From: Diaporthe sp. PMI_573
Taxonomy: Eukaryota > Ascomycota > Sordariomycetes > Diaporthales > Diaporthaceae
Direction of reading: 5' to 3'
Length of the DNA: 64,000 nt
NCBI GenBank assembly: GCA_021399435.1
Contig: JAJTUP010000112.1
Span: forward strand, 109,344 to 173,343
A model generated the notes under the pieces. That model made no database searches and was not told where the DNA came from. It worked only from the letters and a program-made list of their open reading frames with translations. Position numbers and translations under genes: made by a program. Positions 46,901 to 60,628 of this stretch are shown piece after piece. Position 1 is the stretch's first letter. Every line of letters begins with the position of its first letter.

Positions 46901-49900
46901 AAGCTTGTTTGTCTACCAAGCTCGCCGGTAGGTCCAGCGAGTCTGGCGTCGAAGAGGACTGACCGGTCGAGCGGGCCACAGCAGTAGCTTGTGCACACCG
47001 TCTATCAATGGACGTACCCAAGCACCTGAATGTTGTTTGGGGTACATACACGGAGGCAGCAGGCCGTGATATTAGAGACGAGGTGCGGTAAGCTCTCGGA
47101 TACCCGCATGAAAACCATCCTGGAAATCATGGGGTTGAGACCTGGGCACGCGTGCATGCATGAGGTGTTTGGCACATCCAATCGACCGCTCTGAGGCAAC
47201 ACATAAACCATCGCATAACAGGGCGTCATGCTGATAAGCGACATCTCGGATTGCGCTGCCGTGGAACCTAAAATCGCCCTTTTATCCACGAGGAGGGAGC
47301 AGTGACTTGGTCCGAACGCGCGCTGATGCAGCAAGTCGTGCAGCCTCGCACGGAGCCACAAGGCGCATCGCCAATGTGGGCAAGGCACGGAAGCAAAGCG
47401 TATCATTCCCGTGGTTGCATTCCCGCTCCGCCGGGAGTGCGCATCGATCTGTGTTCCACTGATGGACATTTGCTGTAGCCTGAACCAGAGAAACCGACGC
47501 GCCAAACAAAATGGTAATATCCCAGAAGCAGTAAACGCTGGTTCTCTGGTCATCGCTCTGTCGATGATTTGCACCCCGCAACTCACCGCCTGTTGGGGTC
47601 TGACTGCGATGAAGGGTGGGTGGGATGTAGTCGGTCTGACGCCAGCCCAAAAAGCAAAAAGCTACCTGTCGGGATGTTGCCCCCCTGTGCGTCCAGCCAC
47701 TGCCCGTGAGATGCAGCAGGCGCAAAGAATGTATTTTAGGTTACACCTCGTCGACCTCGTGATGCTTGATGCTGGATGTAGCTCTGCAGCCTGCGTTGGC
47801 CCGTCCGATGAGAGCAGCATCAATCGCCGCCCCACCGAGTCCATCCAGTAGGGACTGGAGTTGTGACCGTCCCGGATGCTCTCCCTAGATAGTGTCGATG
47901 AAGCAGCTGCTATTGGAAGCATCCATACAGGTTGTGAACACAAGCTGAGGGACACCGCAGAAAGAACACAAGCCCGGAACCTTTGACCCAACCTGCGATG
48001 GCTCACGTGTCCCCGCACATAACTCGATTTGCACTCGCAGGATCGATGGACGGTTCCCAGCAAATACATAAAAAAGCATGGCTCTCAGTAGGACGACATC
48101 GACGAGCTAGCCCCCAACATGTTGACTTCTGGGGTGACGGTCCTGTTCCAGGAGCTATATCTTGCGTGACCGAATGTGGAGTGGTGAATTCTCTCAGCCT
48201 TGCGGTTGAAAGCCAAGACCAGCCGCATAGACAAGCTTTTGTCTTCTGCGTCCTGAGTCGATCAAGTGAACGTCGTGCCAGATCCGGCTACCCTTCATTG
48301 TGTTCGTCTTGGCGGGCAGATTAGGCCAGGGGCGGCACAGGAGCGCTTGTGCGACACATCGGCAGCTTCTTTCCCAGACGTCGGCACTAGAGGGTATGAG
48401 ATAGAGAGGGGTGGTGGGATGCAGGCCCGCGCGTGACGAGACGAGAGGGCTGCAGCAGTCGACACTAGCGGAACCCAATCGTGTCGAGCCGGCGTACACA
48501 GTATCAAGCGTCTCCCCTGCGAGTCGCAGGATTAACGTCGTTTTAGAACATGTGCAGAAGCTCATGCATGGAAAGCGAGCCAACCGCCGTGCTTCATCCG
48601 AGTACGGATCTGGGGCAGGCAGCCAGGCCTGTCGGGGTCGGCTCGCCATCGATTGATCAGTCCCCGAAGACGAGCCCGTTGGCGGATCCAAAGCTGTTTT
48701 GTTTGGGCTACTCGGGTAGGTGATTGAGCATCACCAGGACCTGCGACTTTGATCTCTTAGTTGCCGACAGCCAGCTGACACTGGACCTTTATTGACACTG
48801 GTCAAGAAGCCGAGGATGCCGCTGTTGGCGTCATATTGTCTTGTATTTGTTGATGAAAAATCCTCCGCTCGGCCGTTGAGTATTGGCGCCCAGTGTCATT
48901 GTAATTGCTTGCATTGAGCCGTCGGCTCACAACGGTAGGACTGAAGCTGGTGGCGTGCCGCCTTTCGTCACTTTGGGCAGCGGTTCCTGTATGCTCGACT
49001 TGGCACAAGTGGTTGAGCCAGTCCGGATTGTCCCCTGACAGACTCCAAGAACCTCACGTGCATGTTGGATCGATCCAGACTGCCTAGAATTTTTCTCGAA
49101 GGGCTGGGCATCGGTATGACCAGGCCTTGGTGGTGTCCCGTCGATGAGGCCTGGAGGAATAATGGTGCTGATGCGCGCGAGACGCGGGAAACGGAGCACA
49201 CCATATTCTCCAGTTGGCCGCACCGGTTGCTACGTGCAGCCTAACTGAGGTCAACAACCATCATCACACCAGGCATTCTTCGGCGAGTATCCGGTTAGTA
49301 AATCAGTCATCTGAAGATGACCTGCATCAGCGGTTGATCAGCAGGCAAGCCGGGCATCCCAGGTGAAAAGGCGGTCATGGAAGAGGCGTGCGAAGCGACG
49401 TGAAAACTATCGACAGGATTTTTTTTGCGGTCGCGGTGCACAGGTCTGGAATCCGGGACCTGGGTAGGCCTCGTCGGATGAGAGGTCAGGGTCATGGTTG
49501 ATCGCTGCATTGAGTCCCGGCGTGCGCAAATTACAAACACCAGGTCTCGGCGGTGAGCGGCGGCAGCCAAAGTCCAAACCAAGTATTTTTTTTTGGCCCG
49601 GGGGGGGGGGGAAGTGCTCAGTCTACCAAGCCTCGCAGCCTTGGGTATTGGAGCCTTGGGGGCCTTGGCTGGCAATCCTCCCACAATTGCGTCGTCTGGG
49701 CTCACTCTGCCCAGAAAGACGGATCAAAGTCAATACAAGCCCACGGGCGGCATCTGGTGCTCTCGCCATATCAGCTAACCGCGCCAGTGACTGACTGAAT
49801 TGAATTCGATGTGGACGGCGTCCGAGCGGGCAGATACCGAGGCAGAGGCAATGATGTAATGGGGCGGCCATAGCAGTCCAATAGCCAGATCTCCCGGGGC

Positions 49901-52000
49901 CCCAAGCCATTCGCAGGATTTCTTTGTACGTACGCATACTTTGTAATGATCAAGACCAATTTAGAGTCGGAAATCTGGAGACGAGATTCGACTGGGGACC
50001 GAAATGTGGAGAAGGGGAGGCTGACAAGGATAGGCGAGCACCTCGTGAGCCTGCTGAGATGACGACAGAGCCCTGTTCCCTGTCCGCATCTGCGCTGCCC
50101 TGCGCTGTCCTGCGCTGCGCTTGCCCTGCCCACGCCCACTGCCCTTGAACCCTGGATGCTTTCGTGGGGTTGCCGATTTCGATTTCGACTCGTCTCGAAA
50201 CGGTGCGGATCGCCAAGCAATGCCCCGAAGACGGGGCACCTGCAAGGAGTGTGGTACTTGTACGCAAATGACATGTACCCATGGGAGAGGAGCCGCCTCG
50301 GCTGGCTGACTATGCCCACAGGCACACACAACTCCTTCTTGACTGGACGGAGGGCCAATGACTGCCATGAAGCCTTCGGCCTTTCGCACTCAGGTCAACC
50401 TCCGTTTCACGGATGCCAGCCGTACTCTGAGCGACGGCCGTCCCCACCCACCAGGGTGGTGCACAAGTGGGCTGCAGCGCTGCTGAGGTGACCACAGAAG
50501 GATCGTGTTATGACTGATAGATGACCGAAACAATGCCATCCCACCCAAGACGCTGGCAGGTAGCGCAGAAAGCACCAGCTCTGGGCACGGGGCCTTGGCC
50601 AGGCCGATGACAATATCTGACAGGCGTGGGAGGTCGAGGTCCTCGAGGTCACGGGCCGAGCCAACACAATTGGCCAATTGGCATTTCAGCAATACGACGG
50701 CGTGTACCACCGGTTCTGAGCCCGAGCTGACAAACGGCACCTGCTCTGAAATGCACAGCAGGCAGACAATGCCATCTCACCCACGGGTTTTTTGGTTGGT
50801 TTTGGGGGAATTTGGCCGCATGAAGACAAAAAACAAACAACAGATACACGTGGACGGGGGCGGGTGAGGGCGAAAGGTCTAGTGCGGACCGACTGCATCT
50901 GCATTGCGAGTCTGGTTGAAAGCCGACTTTGCCGTGGCCATCCAATGACCAGGCAGGTGCCAGGGACCGGGGATTCGCTTGAATTGTCGGCGGTACGGGA
51001 GTCCCAGGTCGAGGCATGGTGCGCTTTCGCAACCGTATCGCGCGGCAATAGTCAGGAGCCGGATATTACAGATTGTACGGTGCAGATAGCCAAACTCTCG
51101 AAAAATCGCTCATTTTTGGAATCCACACTGGGTCAGGAGTGACACTGACAGGACAGTCAGGAATGAGCTGTTCGACTCGAGGGGGAGGGGCTGTCGTCCC
51201 CATTATTATTGTCGAATTGAACCAGCACACGGCCTCGGCTGGCATTGCATGGCATTACTGTGTACATGGCACTGGCATTGGCATTGCCCAATTCCAGTCT
51301 GCTGGTGCGAGGGAGATAGGCGCTGGGCCCAAGCCAAGCCTCATTGATCGGCTTGGGTCGACGCCCTCGGCCAGTCTGCCAGGCCTGTCCGCTGGCATGG
51401 CCTCCGCTATTGCGACAAGCCTGCATCTGAGAGCTGGGCCCTGGGGGAGCCAGAGGGCGGAGGGAGGGCTGGGGAGGGAGCTGCCAACAAAGTCAACCTT
51501 GCATGTCGTGCTTTGTCGAGACCTGTCGAGACCCCCATCGTGATCCCCAGCCGGTCTTGGTGCGCGCAGAGGAAGCTCTGCCAGCCAGCGCCATGGTCAC
51601 CGATCGTGGTCGCCAGGGTGCCAGGCCAGGGCAGGACAAGTTGTGCATAGCGCAATTCCATATCCCTCGACTGTCGCACTAGTACACGTAGTATGCTCTA
51701 GCAGGTTTGCAGCCCATGATCGTGTATGGCACCGTCGGCGATGGGTACCTTGCGGTGGGGAGGGGGCCTTTGTGCTCAGTACGGAGCATCGCCCTTGGCT
51801 GGCTTACACCAAGGCTGGGCCCGGCACATGGGCACACAGCCCGAGCACGGTACGGACCACGGTGGTGCAAGACCCAAGCACCCAAGAAATGTCCCACCTT
51901 GTCCACAATCTTTTCCCCAGAAGCCTAAGCGACCGATTGCTGCCAGTCACTGATCGCCGCTGGCGCACTGACTGATTTGAGTGTCGAGCAAAGCCTGGCA
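40998..52000. other. 11-kb gene desert
   Basis: The longest unexplained GC-rich stretch in the window. Frames of up to 230 codons (for example 42271-42963 plus and 44036-44680 minus) have no motif, coincide with competing frames, and lack credible splice borders. The left 1-1.5 kb should include the promoter of the coiled-coil gene. Short tandem repeats occur at 41414-41449, near 41020-41046 and near 41915-41938. No tRNA box pair, rRNA or transposon end was recognised. Short multi-exon genes like the Cys-rich ones at 7.7 and 17.9 kb could be hidden here. Confidence 0.5.
41414..41449. repeat. degenerate hexamer repeat (GGCTCA)n
   Basis: Six consecutive hexamers, three perfect GGCTCA and three decayed versions, upstream of the coiled-coil gene. 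Confidence 0.85.
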
Positions 52001-52263
52001 AGACGATGCCCACATCCAATAATACCATCAGTCGCAACCCCCCGTCCGCCCATCCCTTCTCCTGCATTTTCTCTGGATGTCAAGTTGCATTGCATGTTGG
52101 GACTCGCCTCGCCTCGCCTCGCCTCGCCGCTCTCGCAACCCGGGCGCCCTGCGACTTAGTTCTTGAACGGGACATCCCCATCTTCCTCGGATATCCTTCC
52201 TGCCTCGCAACATCACGTCTCTCTTCTGCCCTCAGATCTGTTTCTATTCTGTGATACCCCCGT

Positions 52264-52287
52264 CCACGACCACGACCACGACCACGA
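52264..52287. repeat. hexamer repeat (CCACGA)4
   Basis: Four perfect copies of CCACGA, continuing into decayed CCCGAC units. Confidence 0.9.
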
Positions 52288-52825
52288 CCCGGACCCCGAC
52301 CCTGAACCAATCCACTCTGTTCCCCAGCTCTTGGCTCTCGACGACTCGCCATCTCGCCTTCTCCCACTGCAACGGTAGATCTCGCACCGTTTCAGGTACC
52401 ACCCGAGACGCTGCCTCGACCTACCGTATCATCTCCATATCACGCTGCTCTCTCGCTGGCTACACGAATTCGTCTGCACCAGGACGTACTTGCTTGGCAA
52501 CAGGTATCAATTTCTCGGCATTGGTCGTACCTGTCTCAAAGTTCCATCGTCACATATAAACAGCTCGGGTTACCTTGGTCCAATCTGCCACCTTATAATT
52601 GAGAGGCATCCTCCCTCTCAACAACGACTCCTGCCGCCGTGAAGGAGCAACACATAACACACTGGAGCAGCCCGCGGACACGGCCAGATACAGCAGCCAT
52701 ACTCCGCTGAGCCCCTCGGCCCCTCCTCCGTCGACTTCTCGCCCCCTCCCCCCAAACCGGCCTCCCGTGTTGGAGGGTGGTGAACTTACCTCGCCTGCAC
52801 CTGTGCGAGTGTCGAGTGCTTAAAT

Positions 52826-52861
52826 CACGCTCACGCCCACGCCCACGCCCACGCCCACGCT
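52826..52861. repeat. hexamer repeat (CACGCC)n
   Basis: Six consecutive hexamers, four perfect CACGCC flanked by CACGCT variants, in the presumed kinase leader. Confidence 0.9.
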
Positions 52862-53190
52862 CAGCTGCCTCTTCCACGAGCTGCCAGAGCTCGTTTCGTT
52901 CACTGTCAGCAACGGGGATCGTGGGGAACTCGGTGCCTCCGGTTCTCCCAGTGCAGTGCCTTTCTGCGTCTGCCCACTCAGACCTTGTCGTCCGGCCCTT
53001 CTTAGCCGCCTCTTGACGTCTTAGCCTCCCACCCCCTCCAAACCAGACCAGGTGAGGGGCGTGAACCCGGCCTTGGGGGTTTTACTGGGCCAAGCGGCAC
53101 TACGTCTGAACAAGGACAGCCTTCCAAACTCAATCTAGTCATACCCTACCGCCCTCCTTCCTTCTTCCCTCTTCCTTCCCGAAGTCCGCA

Positions 53191-55529
53191 ATGGCTTCCT
53201 CAACCATGCTGGGCCCTCCTGCATTGTCTCACCAACCATCCGCCCCGATCTCTGCAGTTCCAGCCTCAACCGCTGCAACACCCGCAACATCAGTCTCAGG
53301 TAATTGTTCCCGCCACCCCTTGCTCCCTCTGTCAACATGTCTCACTTTGGACTGCCTGTACCATTCGAGATAACTCAACTCTTGTCATTTCTTTTAGATT
53401 CACTACAAGACGACTGCAGCCTGTCGTCGTCCTCTCCACCCCAGTTCGCCAGCAACCTCTCAAATCCAATATATGAGGAGAGCGATGAGGACTCCGAGAG
53501 TGTCGCACACAACGAACCAGTGACGCCTGTGAGCGGCAGACAGTCCTCGGAATTTCGCACTCACAGGGGCAACGACAACCAGGGTCACCCCGACATCACT
53601 GACTCTTCTCTGATCCCTTTTCCCTCCATCGAGTCTGACGGCGCTGCTGTCCCACCGCCGAAAATCGACCTGCGCACAGGACCTTTCGCCAACCACAACT
53701 TCGAGGCCAACATCAACACGCAGATCGCTGTTGATAGCCCGGTCACCTCTCAGAAGACACAGGCCAGCCCCAGGAAGAGCATCTCTACCAGACCTATCTC
53801 ACCACCTTCAACCGCCAGAACATCCGCCGACGAATCGCAGCCGGGCTCGGTGCAAGACTCGCGACGCAGCACTCGCGGATCTACGCACAGCTTCAAACGC
53901 ACCATGTCAAACCTTTTCAAGCGCAACGGCCAGCAGGGCGACGGCGATCAGCCCGTGGTGGTTGTCGCTCACCAGGACTCCCTACAGGTTAACCGGAGGT
54001 GGTCCATGAACAGGTCAACAGCCACCACACCTGGCTCTAATACACCTCCCTCGCCCGGCACACAAATGCAAGATGACAACCAGCGCAGTAACAACCTGCT
54101 GGCCCCGACGACTGAGGACTTCTTGCACCACAAGAAGAACCGCGCCTCAACAGGCCTCACCCTTCGCAACCGTGCAGTGAACTTTGCTACCGGCAATGGG
54201 CGCAGCTCTAAGAAACAAGCCAGCCTGAGGCGGGCTAGTAGTTTTAACGGCAGCCAAAAACATCAAGCACAAGACGGCGAGCTCGGACCTGCGGCAGTCT
54301 TTTACGCGAGACCGGAAGCTGGTGTTGGTGTCAAGGCCCGGCGACTAAGCCTGAGTCTGCCCGACGAATTGACTATTGACGTCGGCGACCTCCTCAAGGA
54401 GTTTGAATACAAGCACAAGCATCCATTTGCGCGACAACTGACGCGGACGCTGGGGAAGGGCGCCACAAGTACGGTCCGGATCATGTCGCGCAAGGGCTTC
54501 CCGGACGAGTTGTACGCGGTCAAGTGCTTCCGGAGCAAGGACAAGTCAGATACGAAGGAGGAATATGAAAAGAAGATCAAGTCCGAGTACAGTCTCGCCA
54601 AGAGCCTGCACCACCCCAACATTGTTGAGACTGTGCGCCTGTGCGTGGATCACGGGCGATGGAACCACGTCATGGAGTATTGTTCCGAGGGCGATCTCCA
54701 CAGCTTGCTCACCAAGAAGTACTTGAGTAGCGAGGATCGGGAAAAAGACCGCCTCTGTCTGTTCAAGCAGCTGATCCAGGGGCTCAACTACCTGCACAGC
54801 AACGGCATCGCGCATCGAGACATCAAGCCAGAGAATCTGCTCCTGACCAGCGACAGCAAGCTGAAAATCACAGACTTTGGCGTCACCGAGGTATTTTCCG
54901 GGATCCACCCTGCCGCGAGGGAATCGGGCGGCGAGTGCGGCCGACAGATGAATGGAGAAGTTCGAATGTGCGATCCCGGCATATGTGGGAGCCAGCCATA
55001 CATGGCTCCAGAAGTCCTGGCCAGGGATCGACAGTACGACCCGCGCATGCTTGACGTCTGGAGTGCTGCTTGCGTTATGATAAACATGATGACCTCGGCA
55101 AATTTCTGGGAGAAGGCGGTCTTTGGCGCAGAAAAGTCTACGAGTTATACCATGCTCGTTCAGTCCTTTGACAAGTGGAATGCCAAACATATCGACGGCA
55201 ACGCAACCATTACCGAGTCCGACTACCCGAGTTATCCACCTTTCGACATAGGCGTCAACCGGCCAGCACTACGTCGTGTCCTGTTGATGATGTTGAACCC
55301 CAACCCTAATAAGCGCTCCACCATAACTGAGATTGCCAACGTTCGGTTCATCAAGAACATCCAGTGCTGCCAACCGGAGAGTTATGACGATCCTGACTTG
55401 GTCATTGATGCCACCAAGAGCGCATCGTTCAATCTCAAGACCACGAAGACGTTCTGCCACAACCACCTGCCGCCCAAGTGGGAGAACAGCCACTCTCTAC
55501 CGCCGATGCCCGGCAAGGCTGGATACTGA
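53191..55529 (+). CDS. sat4: SAT4/HAL4-type serine/threonine protein kinase
   Basis: Exons 53191-53299 and 53398-55529 (GT-AG intron of 98 bp, phase 1) give 746 residues. Residues 1-380 are a long disordered Ser/Thr/Pro-rich region containing basic patches such as SFKRTMSNLFKRNG. The kinase domain runs from about 382 to 700. It has the Gly loop LGKGATSTV (G389, G391), the ATP-binding lysine AVKCF (K412), the catalytic loop HRDIKPENLLL (D511), DFG at 529-531 and the MAPEVL activation-segment end, so it should be active. The insert after DFG (GIHPAARESGGECGRQ) and the GICGSQPYMAPE sequence are typical of the fungal Hal4/Hal5/Npr1 group. In yeast Sat4/Hal4 and Hal5 stabilise the Trk potassium transporters at the plasma membrane and affect salt tolerance. 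The exact paralogue is inferred. Confidence 0.91.
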
Positions 55530-58500
55530 ATACCGCCGCCAGCAGTGCAGGTGCGGCTGCGGGCTTGGACAGGGGCAGTCCTTTTAAATTTTAATTCCCT
55601 AGATGGGCGTGGCAGCCTGGCACGAGGGACGATTCACACGCAATAGGTATAACGGAGCAGGCAAGGTAGAACGGGGGGGGGCCTGGGGGCCTCAGCATTT
55701 GCAGTCATTGGCACAGGCGTTGATGGTTATTCTGGGCGCGTTGATTTCGCGGAGCTTGGTGAAGCGGTTGTGTGCTATACCGCGTCACAAACTCACCAAG
55801 TGTTGTTTCCGTTTGGTTCAGATGGGCTAGAACCCGCATAATACAGCAAGGGTCTCGTCTACTCCTTCCGATCCTAAAGCTTTTATTCAGGAGCAGGAGC
55901 AGGAGCGCGGGAGTGATGGGTGGCCGGGCGAGGGAGGAACGCAAAAAAGAACCTCATTCATCGATCGGCAGAAGCCCAAATGTACATAGCCAATCACAGT
56001 CGTCTGCCCGCGATATTAGTCCCGTCTTAATTCACAGCAGTGTAGCATCGTGAGTTTCCACCTGCCACGCGACAGCTAACGAAGCCCCAAGTTGCGGAGC
56101 AGTCGACGAGAGTCTGCAGAGTCCTGAAATTAGAGTTCGCCTCCTCTTCCGCTTCAGGTTGTCACTGTACAAAGGCGAACCAGTCCGCCAATGTGCACCG
56201 TGGACGTCAAAGTCGTGCGCCGCCGTTCTCCTAAAACAACACCTCACATCTCTCCCTTACCCTCTCCTTCCCTCCCTGAAGGTGTTGCCAGGCAATGATG
56301 GATCCCTGCGAGGGCGATACTGGAGAAGCGGCTGTTATTTGCCCCTATCTGCCCCCCCCCCCCGAGTTTCGTGCCCATCCTCTTCGAGACACCGACCGAT
56401 TAATAAATAGGCTTCGCTAGTCCTACAGTTTTCCTCGAGGGTGGCAATTACGCCCGCCAAGCAGCTCCCAACACAGCCTGCCCCGGGGCCTCAGTTCGAC
56501 GATCGATGACCGGCCCTGGCAGGTCCCTACGACCTTGGCAGACGCAAGTCAGACAACCTGTGTAACCCCCACGAGCCTGCTACTGCCAGCGACCAAGCGA
56601 CAGCAACAGCGCCCGGGCCCGGGAGTCCGCACGGAATCTTCGAGTCCGTACGGTACTGCAGGTGCTCTTGCTCGTCTGCCCCCCCCCTTCCCCCCTCTTA
56701 CCCCCCGTCGTGCTACCACACCTGACGGGCGAGACGACGAAAGAGGCGTTCCCCCTCTCCATCCCACAAGCATGGCTGGCTTCCCCGGATTTTCCCTTCT
56801 GGACAACATACCCGCTAGTGGATTCCTTTCGCTTTGCGAAGCTGGTGTCGCACTGCAGCTTTCAAACGTGGCCTTGGAATGTTCGTCCGTCCGGGGGGGG
56901 GGGGAACGAGCCTTTATCGGAGCTTTGAGAGGCGGTGGCTCTCGTGCAGTCATGGATTTGCATGCCAGCTGGTCAGCCGGTCAGCCACTCGGTGATGTGA
57001 GAGAGCTGGTTGCTATATCAAGTCAGACAGACGCCCGTTGAGATCTGGCACGTTACCCGTCAACTCAACGGTGCCGCATCGCCCTCCCTCATCCATCCCA
57101 CCCCAGTGATAAGGCACGGCAGGCTGAGCGGCGCGGGATTTTAACAAGATGCTACTACGCCGGTGGCGTCGAGGGCGGTCATCGGTCTCGGGGGTGACAG
57201 TAAGCCTCGAAAGCCATCCAGCCCATGGGCTGGTGGGTGTAGTGCGATGCAATGCAGATGCAGATGCAACGTGCTTTGCGTCCGCCCTTGATGAGGAGTT
57301 GCGTCTGCTACCAATTCCGATGCTGCAATTCTGCATTGTCCTTACCTTATCTGCGAGCAACAGGCATGCCTGGCTGTCCGTATGCAAATCACTAAATTCC
57401 CGAGCTTCGGACTAGGCGTCTGCGACGGGGTTCGCTCTCGCTCGCCAAGCTCACTGAATGACATCGAATTATGAACTACAGCATGAACATGACATGAACA
57501 TCAACACTGAACCTGGACCTGGACCGAACCAAGTCAACCGACCGTCGGCCAATGAATCCCCCAGTGGGGACAGCCCGTCACTGACCTCCCTTCTTGAGTC
57601 CCGACTGGTTCGGTCGAGCTTGCTCCTGTCGACTGCGGCCGGTGCCGCTGGGGATCGGATTTCTTGGCCTGCAAGCCTTGCGTCGGCGGGCCGCACTTTG
57701 CCTGCCATCCAAGGATTGGCCCGTCCCCAAGCTTCTTGACTTCAACCCTTGGTCTGGCCAAGAGAGTCAAGCCCCTCTGGATATTGCAGCGCAGATCTTA
57801 TTATTTGGAAGCTTGAATCAGCTTCCGCGTTTCCCCCAGCTGGTGACCTGTCGCCGCTGATCTATTCTTGTCGGGGCTTTGCGGGACGCGTGTATTTGTG
57901 TGGGAGTGTTGCTCATCTTGGGTATGTGTGTATCTTCCACGGGGATCCCGAGTAACTAAGTGTTGATCCATCATGTTGGCCGATCACCGAACAGGCGGTG
58001 TTTTATTCCACGGGCAGGGCACAGAAACTTGAGAAAGAAAGGCACCGCTGAGCTCCATCCAATGTGTTCCTGCGGCCGAGAAGGATTCGGAGGTCATCTC
58101 CTGAGGTCACCAAATCCCCCTCAAGTCGTCACTCCGGAACGAATCGTGAGACAGATGCTCACAGCTGCCCCAGCTACCGGAGTGCCAGTCGCACTGGTTG
58201 GTCTCACAAACTCTTGGTAAATAACACCAAAACTAAATAACACCAAAACTATCAGACCAGGCCCTGAGAGAGTGCGATGGTCACCGCTCAAAAGGAGAGA
58301 GAACTCAATGTACCTCGAGTTGGCCTCCGTCGATCGACCGTTTCCTCAACGTCTCGTGCGACCTGCGACCAGCGACAGCTGAAAGCCTTGGCTGTACCGC
58401 CGATCAGAAACCAAATGCCCCTGCAGACGGGTACGTCGACGAGGTTGAGAGAGAGGGATTCGTTCGTTCGTCCTATTGTGTGTCCTATGCCCAGCCTTGC

Positions 58501-59770
58501 ACGGTCACGGGCGTCGCATCGGGGCGTTGTCGCACCTGGTCCAGAACGCTGCTCTCTGGCCCAGTTGGGGCGCCAGCCTCGCACCGCCCTGCCAGCCGGC
58601 ATGGAGGAGCACCAAAAAACCCAAATCAATTTTAAACAAGTTAGACGCATACCAAGACGGGTAATGCGCAAGGACAGAAACACGCACACGCACACGCACA
58701 CGCACACGCACATCCATACTTCACAATACGCTCACGCACAATGTCTCCGGGTCAAGATCGCCCCCTCGTCATTGCCCCCGGGGAAGCGGGCGATTCGCCC
58801 ATCGGGGGGATCGAGGGCGGACTGAGCGGGCAGGGAAAGGGGCAGCGCAGAAGGTGGACAGAGGAGGCAGACCGACGACCAGACCAGACACGCTCTCTCC
58901 CCAGCCCTGCCAGCCCACCGGTGGACGACCGGCGCCCTCATCTCACAGCCCGGGGGGTCGAGGCGCTGTGCGTCCATGATGAAGCATCTGTGCTTCGCCC
59001 GTGAAACAAAATGCCAGCCCTCGTCACCGTACCTACATATATGCTAGCCGGCGGCTTGGCGCCAATCGGCGGCTGTCGCGTTGTTGAACCGCCAAGTCGC
59101 CAAAAGGAGATTGTGACAGCCACCCACCCTCTAGACTTCCCACCGGGAGGGGGCCCGCTCCCAACAATGACACGACACGACTAGACTACGACACAGACAC
59201 AAACACACATATCCTGTGTTTCGTTATTGCCCAGGAAAAAGCAATGCATTGTCTCCCCCTCCCCTCGTTATTGTTATGCTACCCACTGCTCTACCATCGG
59301 GGGCTTGCTAACGGTCACACGTCCAGCCCTTTCCTACCCAGAGGCCCGAGTTCGATGCAAGTGGCCAGCTTGGCGCGGAACACCGGAGGACCGCCATCCG
59401 CCCGGCAGTTGAGGGGATGGACTGATTGACTGACTGACTGCTGAGCCAAGTTTGTCTACGTGCGTGCTTGCGTTATGTGCGTTGTTTGTGGTCGAGACCG
59501 GGAAGGGGAAAAGAGCGGTATGGATGGGAAAGTGCCTCTCTCTGGTAGCATCGCCCATCTGCGTGCGTTGCAGCCTTGCCCGGTTCCCCCCCCCCCGGGG
59601 AGCGAGAGATGCCAATGGACCCAGAAGTAAGGGGGGCGTGCAGTGCGCGGCAAAAGCTTGTCGGGCGTCACCACATCCACCAAGCTTTTCCTTCCATTTG
59701 CCTTGGGAGTGAAACGGCCATTTAGATAAATCTGGATATTCGCGCCCAAAAGAATGGATAGCGCGCCCAA
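55530..59770. other. intergenic, no gene recognised
   Basis: About 4.2 kb between the kinase and the AT-rich block. Frames of up to 182 codons (58277-58825) have no motif, and that frame runs through a (CACGCA)n repeat. A C run of about 10 lies near 59587 and a G run near 56890. No gene is supported. Confidence 0.5.
58681..58712. repeat. hexamer repeat (CACGCA)5
   Basis: Five perfect copies of CACGCA plus two bases. Confidence 0.9.
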
Positions 59771-60606
59771 TTTTATAACTAAGCGGCGCTACAGCCAATC
59801 AAAACCTCCTATTTCAACCCCATCATGATACATTTTACAGCCTCAACTATATACACTACAAAACCTCCTTTGCCTACTAACTTTAACCTACTTACCAATC
59901 ACTAACACCTTGTCTAATTAACTATTTGCTTTATAAAATTAATTAATTCGGCATTAAAAATATATTCTCACTATTTAGATATTAAATCTATAATATAGTT
60001 TACCAGTCAGTAGTATATACTAGTTAATAACGCACTTTAACTAACTCTACCAACTTTAGCTAACCCTAGTACCCACCCAGGGCAACAGAATCAATTAAAA
60101 TTAGCACTAATTAGTACCAACTAATCTCTATTACTTATTTTCAATTAATTTGGTTAATTTAAAGTAGTTAGTGTTCTGAAGGTTAGTGGATTGAATGGTC
60201 AGGTAGCAGTAGGGTGCACTGGAGGTCTTGTTGGGACGCTTGAGAATGGTTTGGACAACTTTGCATTGAATTTGAGTGGGCTTCTGTCAGCCCTCCTCAC
60301 AGTCCCTCCGACATTGTCTCAACCCTGGGCACGCTGTGGTTGGCTCTGGTGCGCAGATAGGGAGGCCGGAAAATTCGGCCCTCGGACCCACTATCTTTGG
60401 CTTTAAATAACCAGCCAACCCTAACCCTGACATTAACCAAACTAAATACAGATAAACTTCAGAAATCAGGCTATCTAATGAACTAGGTTACATGCTTTTT
60501 GGGTAAGAAATAAGGGGAATGCAGAGGTTCGAAGTTAGGGTCTTACAATAGCCCAAAAAATCGACTCACGGCCACCAAACTCATCTGCCGGCGCGCACGC
60601 CACATA

Positions 60607-60628
60607 GGCACTTAGCCGAAAAAGTGCC
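60607..60628. repeat. small inverted repeat (7-bp arms, 8-bp loop)
   Basis: GGCACTT at 60607-60613 and its complement AAGTGCC at 60622-60628 flank the loop AGCCGAAA. It lies in a less-mutated stretch and may be part of a transposon end. Confidence 0.6.

Larger units (their letters stand above)
52000..53190 (+). promoter_or_regulatory. promoter and long pyrimidine-rich leader of the SAT4-like kinase
   Basis: About 1.2 kb of C/T-rich sequence with a CTCGC pentamer run (about 52104-52126), a (CCACGA)4 tract at 52264-52287 and a (CACGCC)n tract at 52826-52861, ending at the kinase ATG. Several short upstream ATGs with stops (for example at 52163 and 52599) would be upstream open reading frames if transcription starts early; where it starts cannot be read from the sequence. 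Confidence 0.4.

Noticed and set aside
58277..58825. 182-codon plus-strand frame
   Set aside because: It crosses a CACGCA repeat that makes a Thr-His run, and nothing else in it is recognisable.
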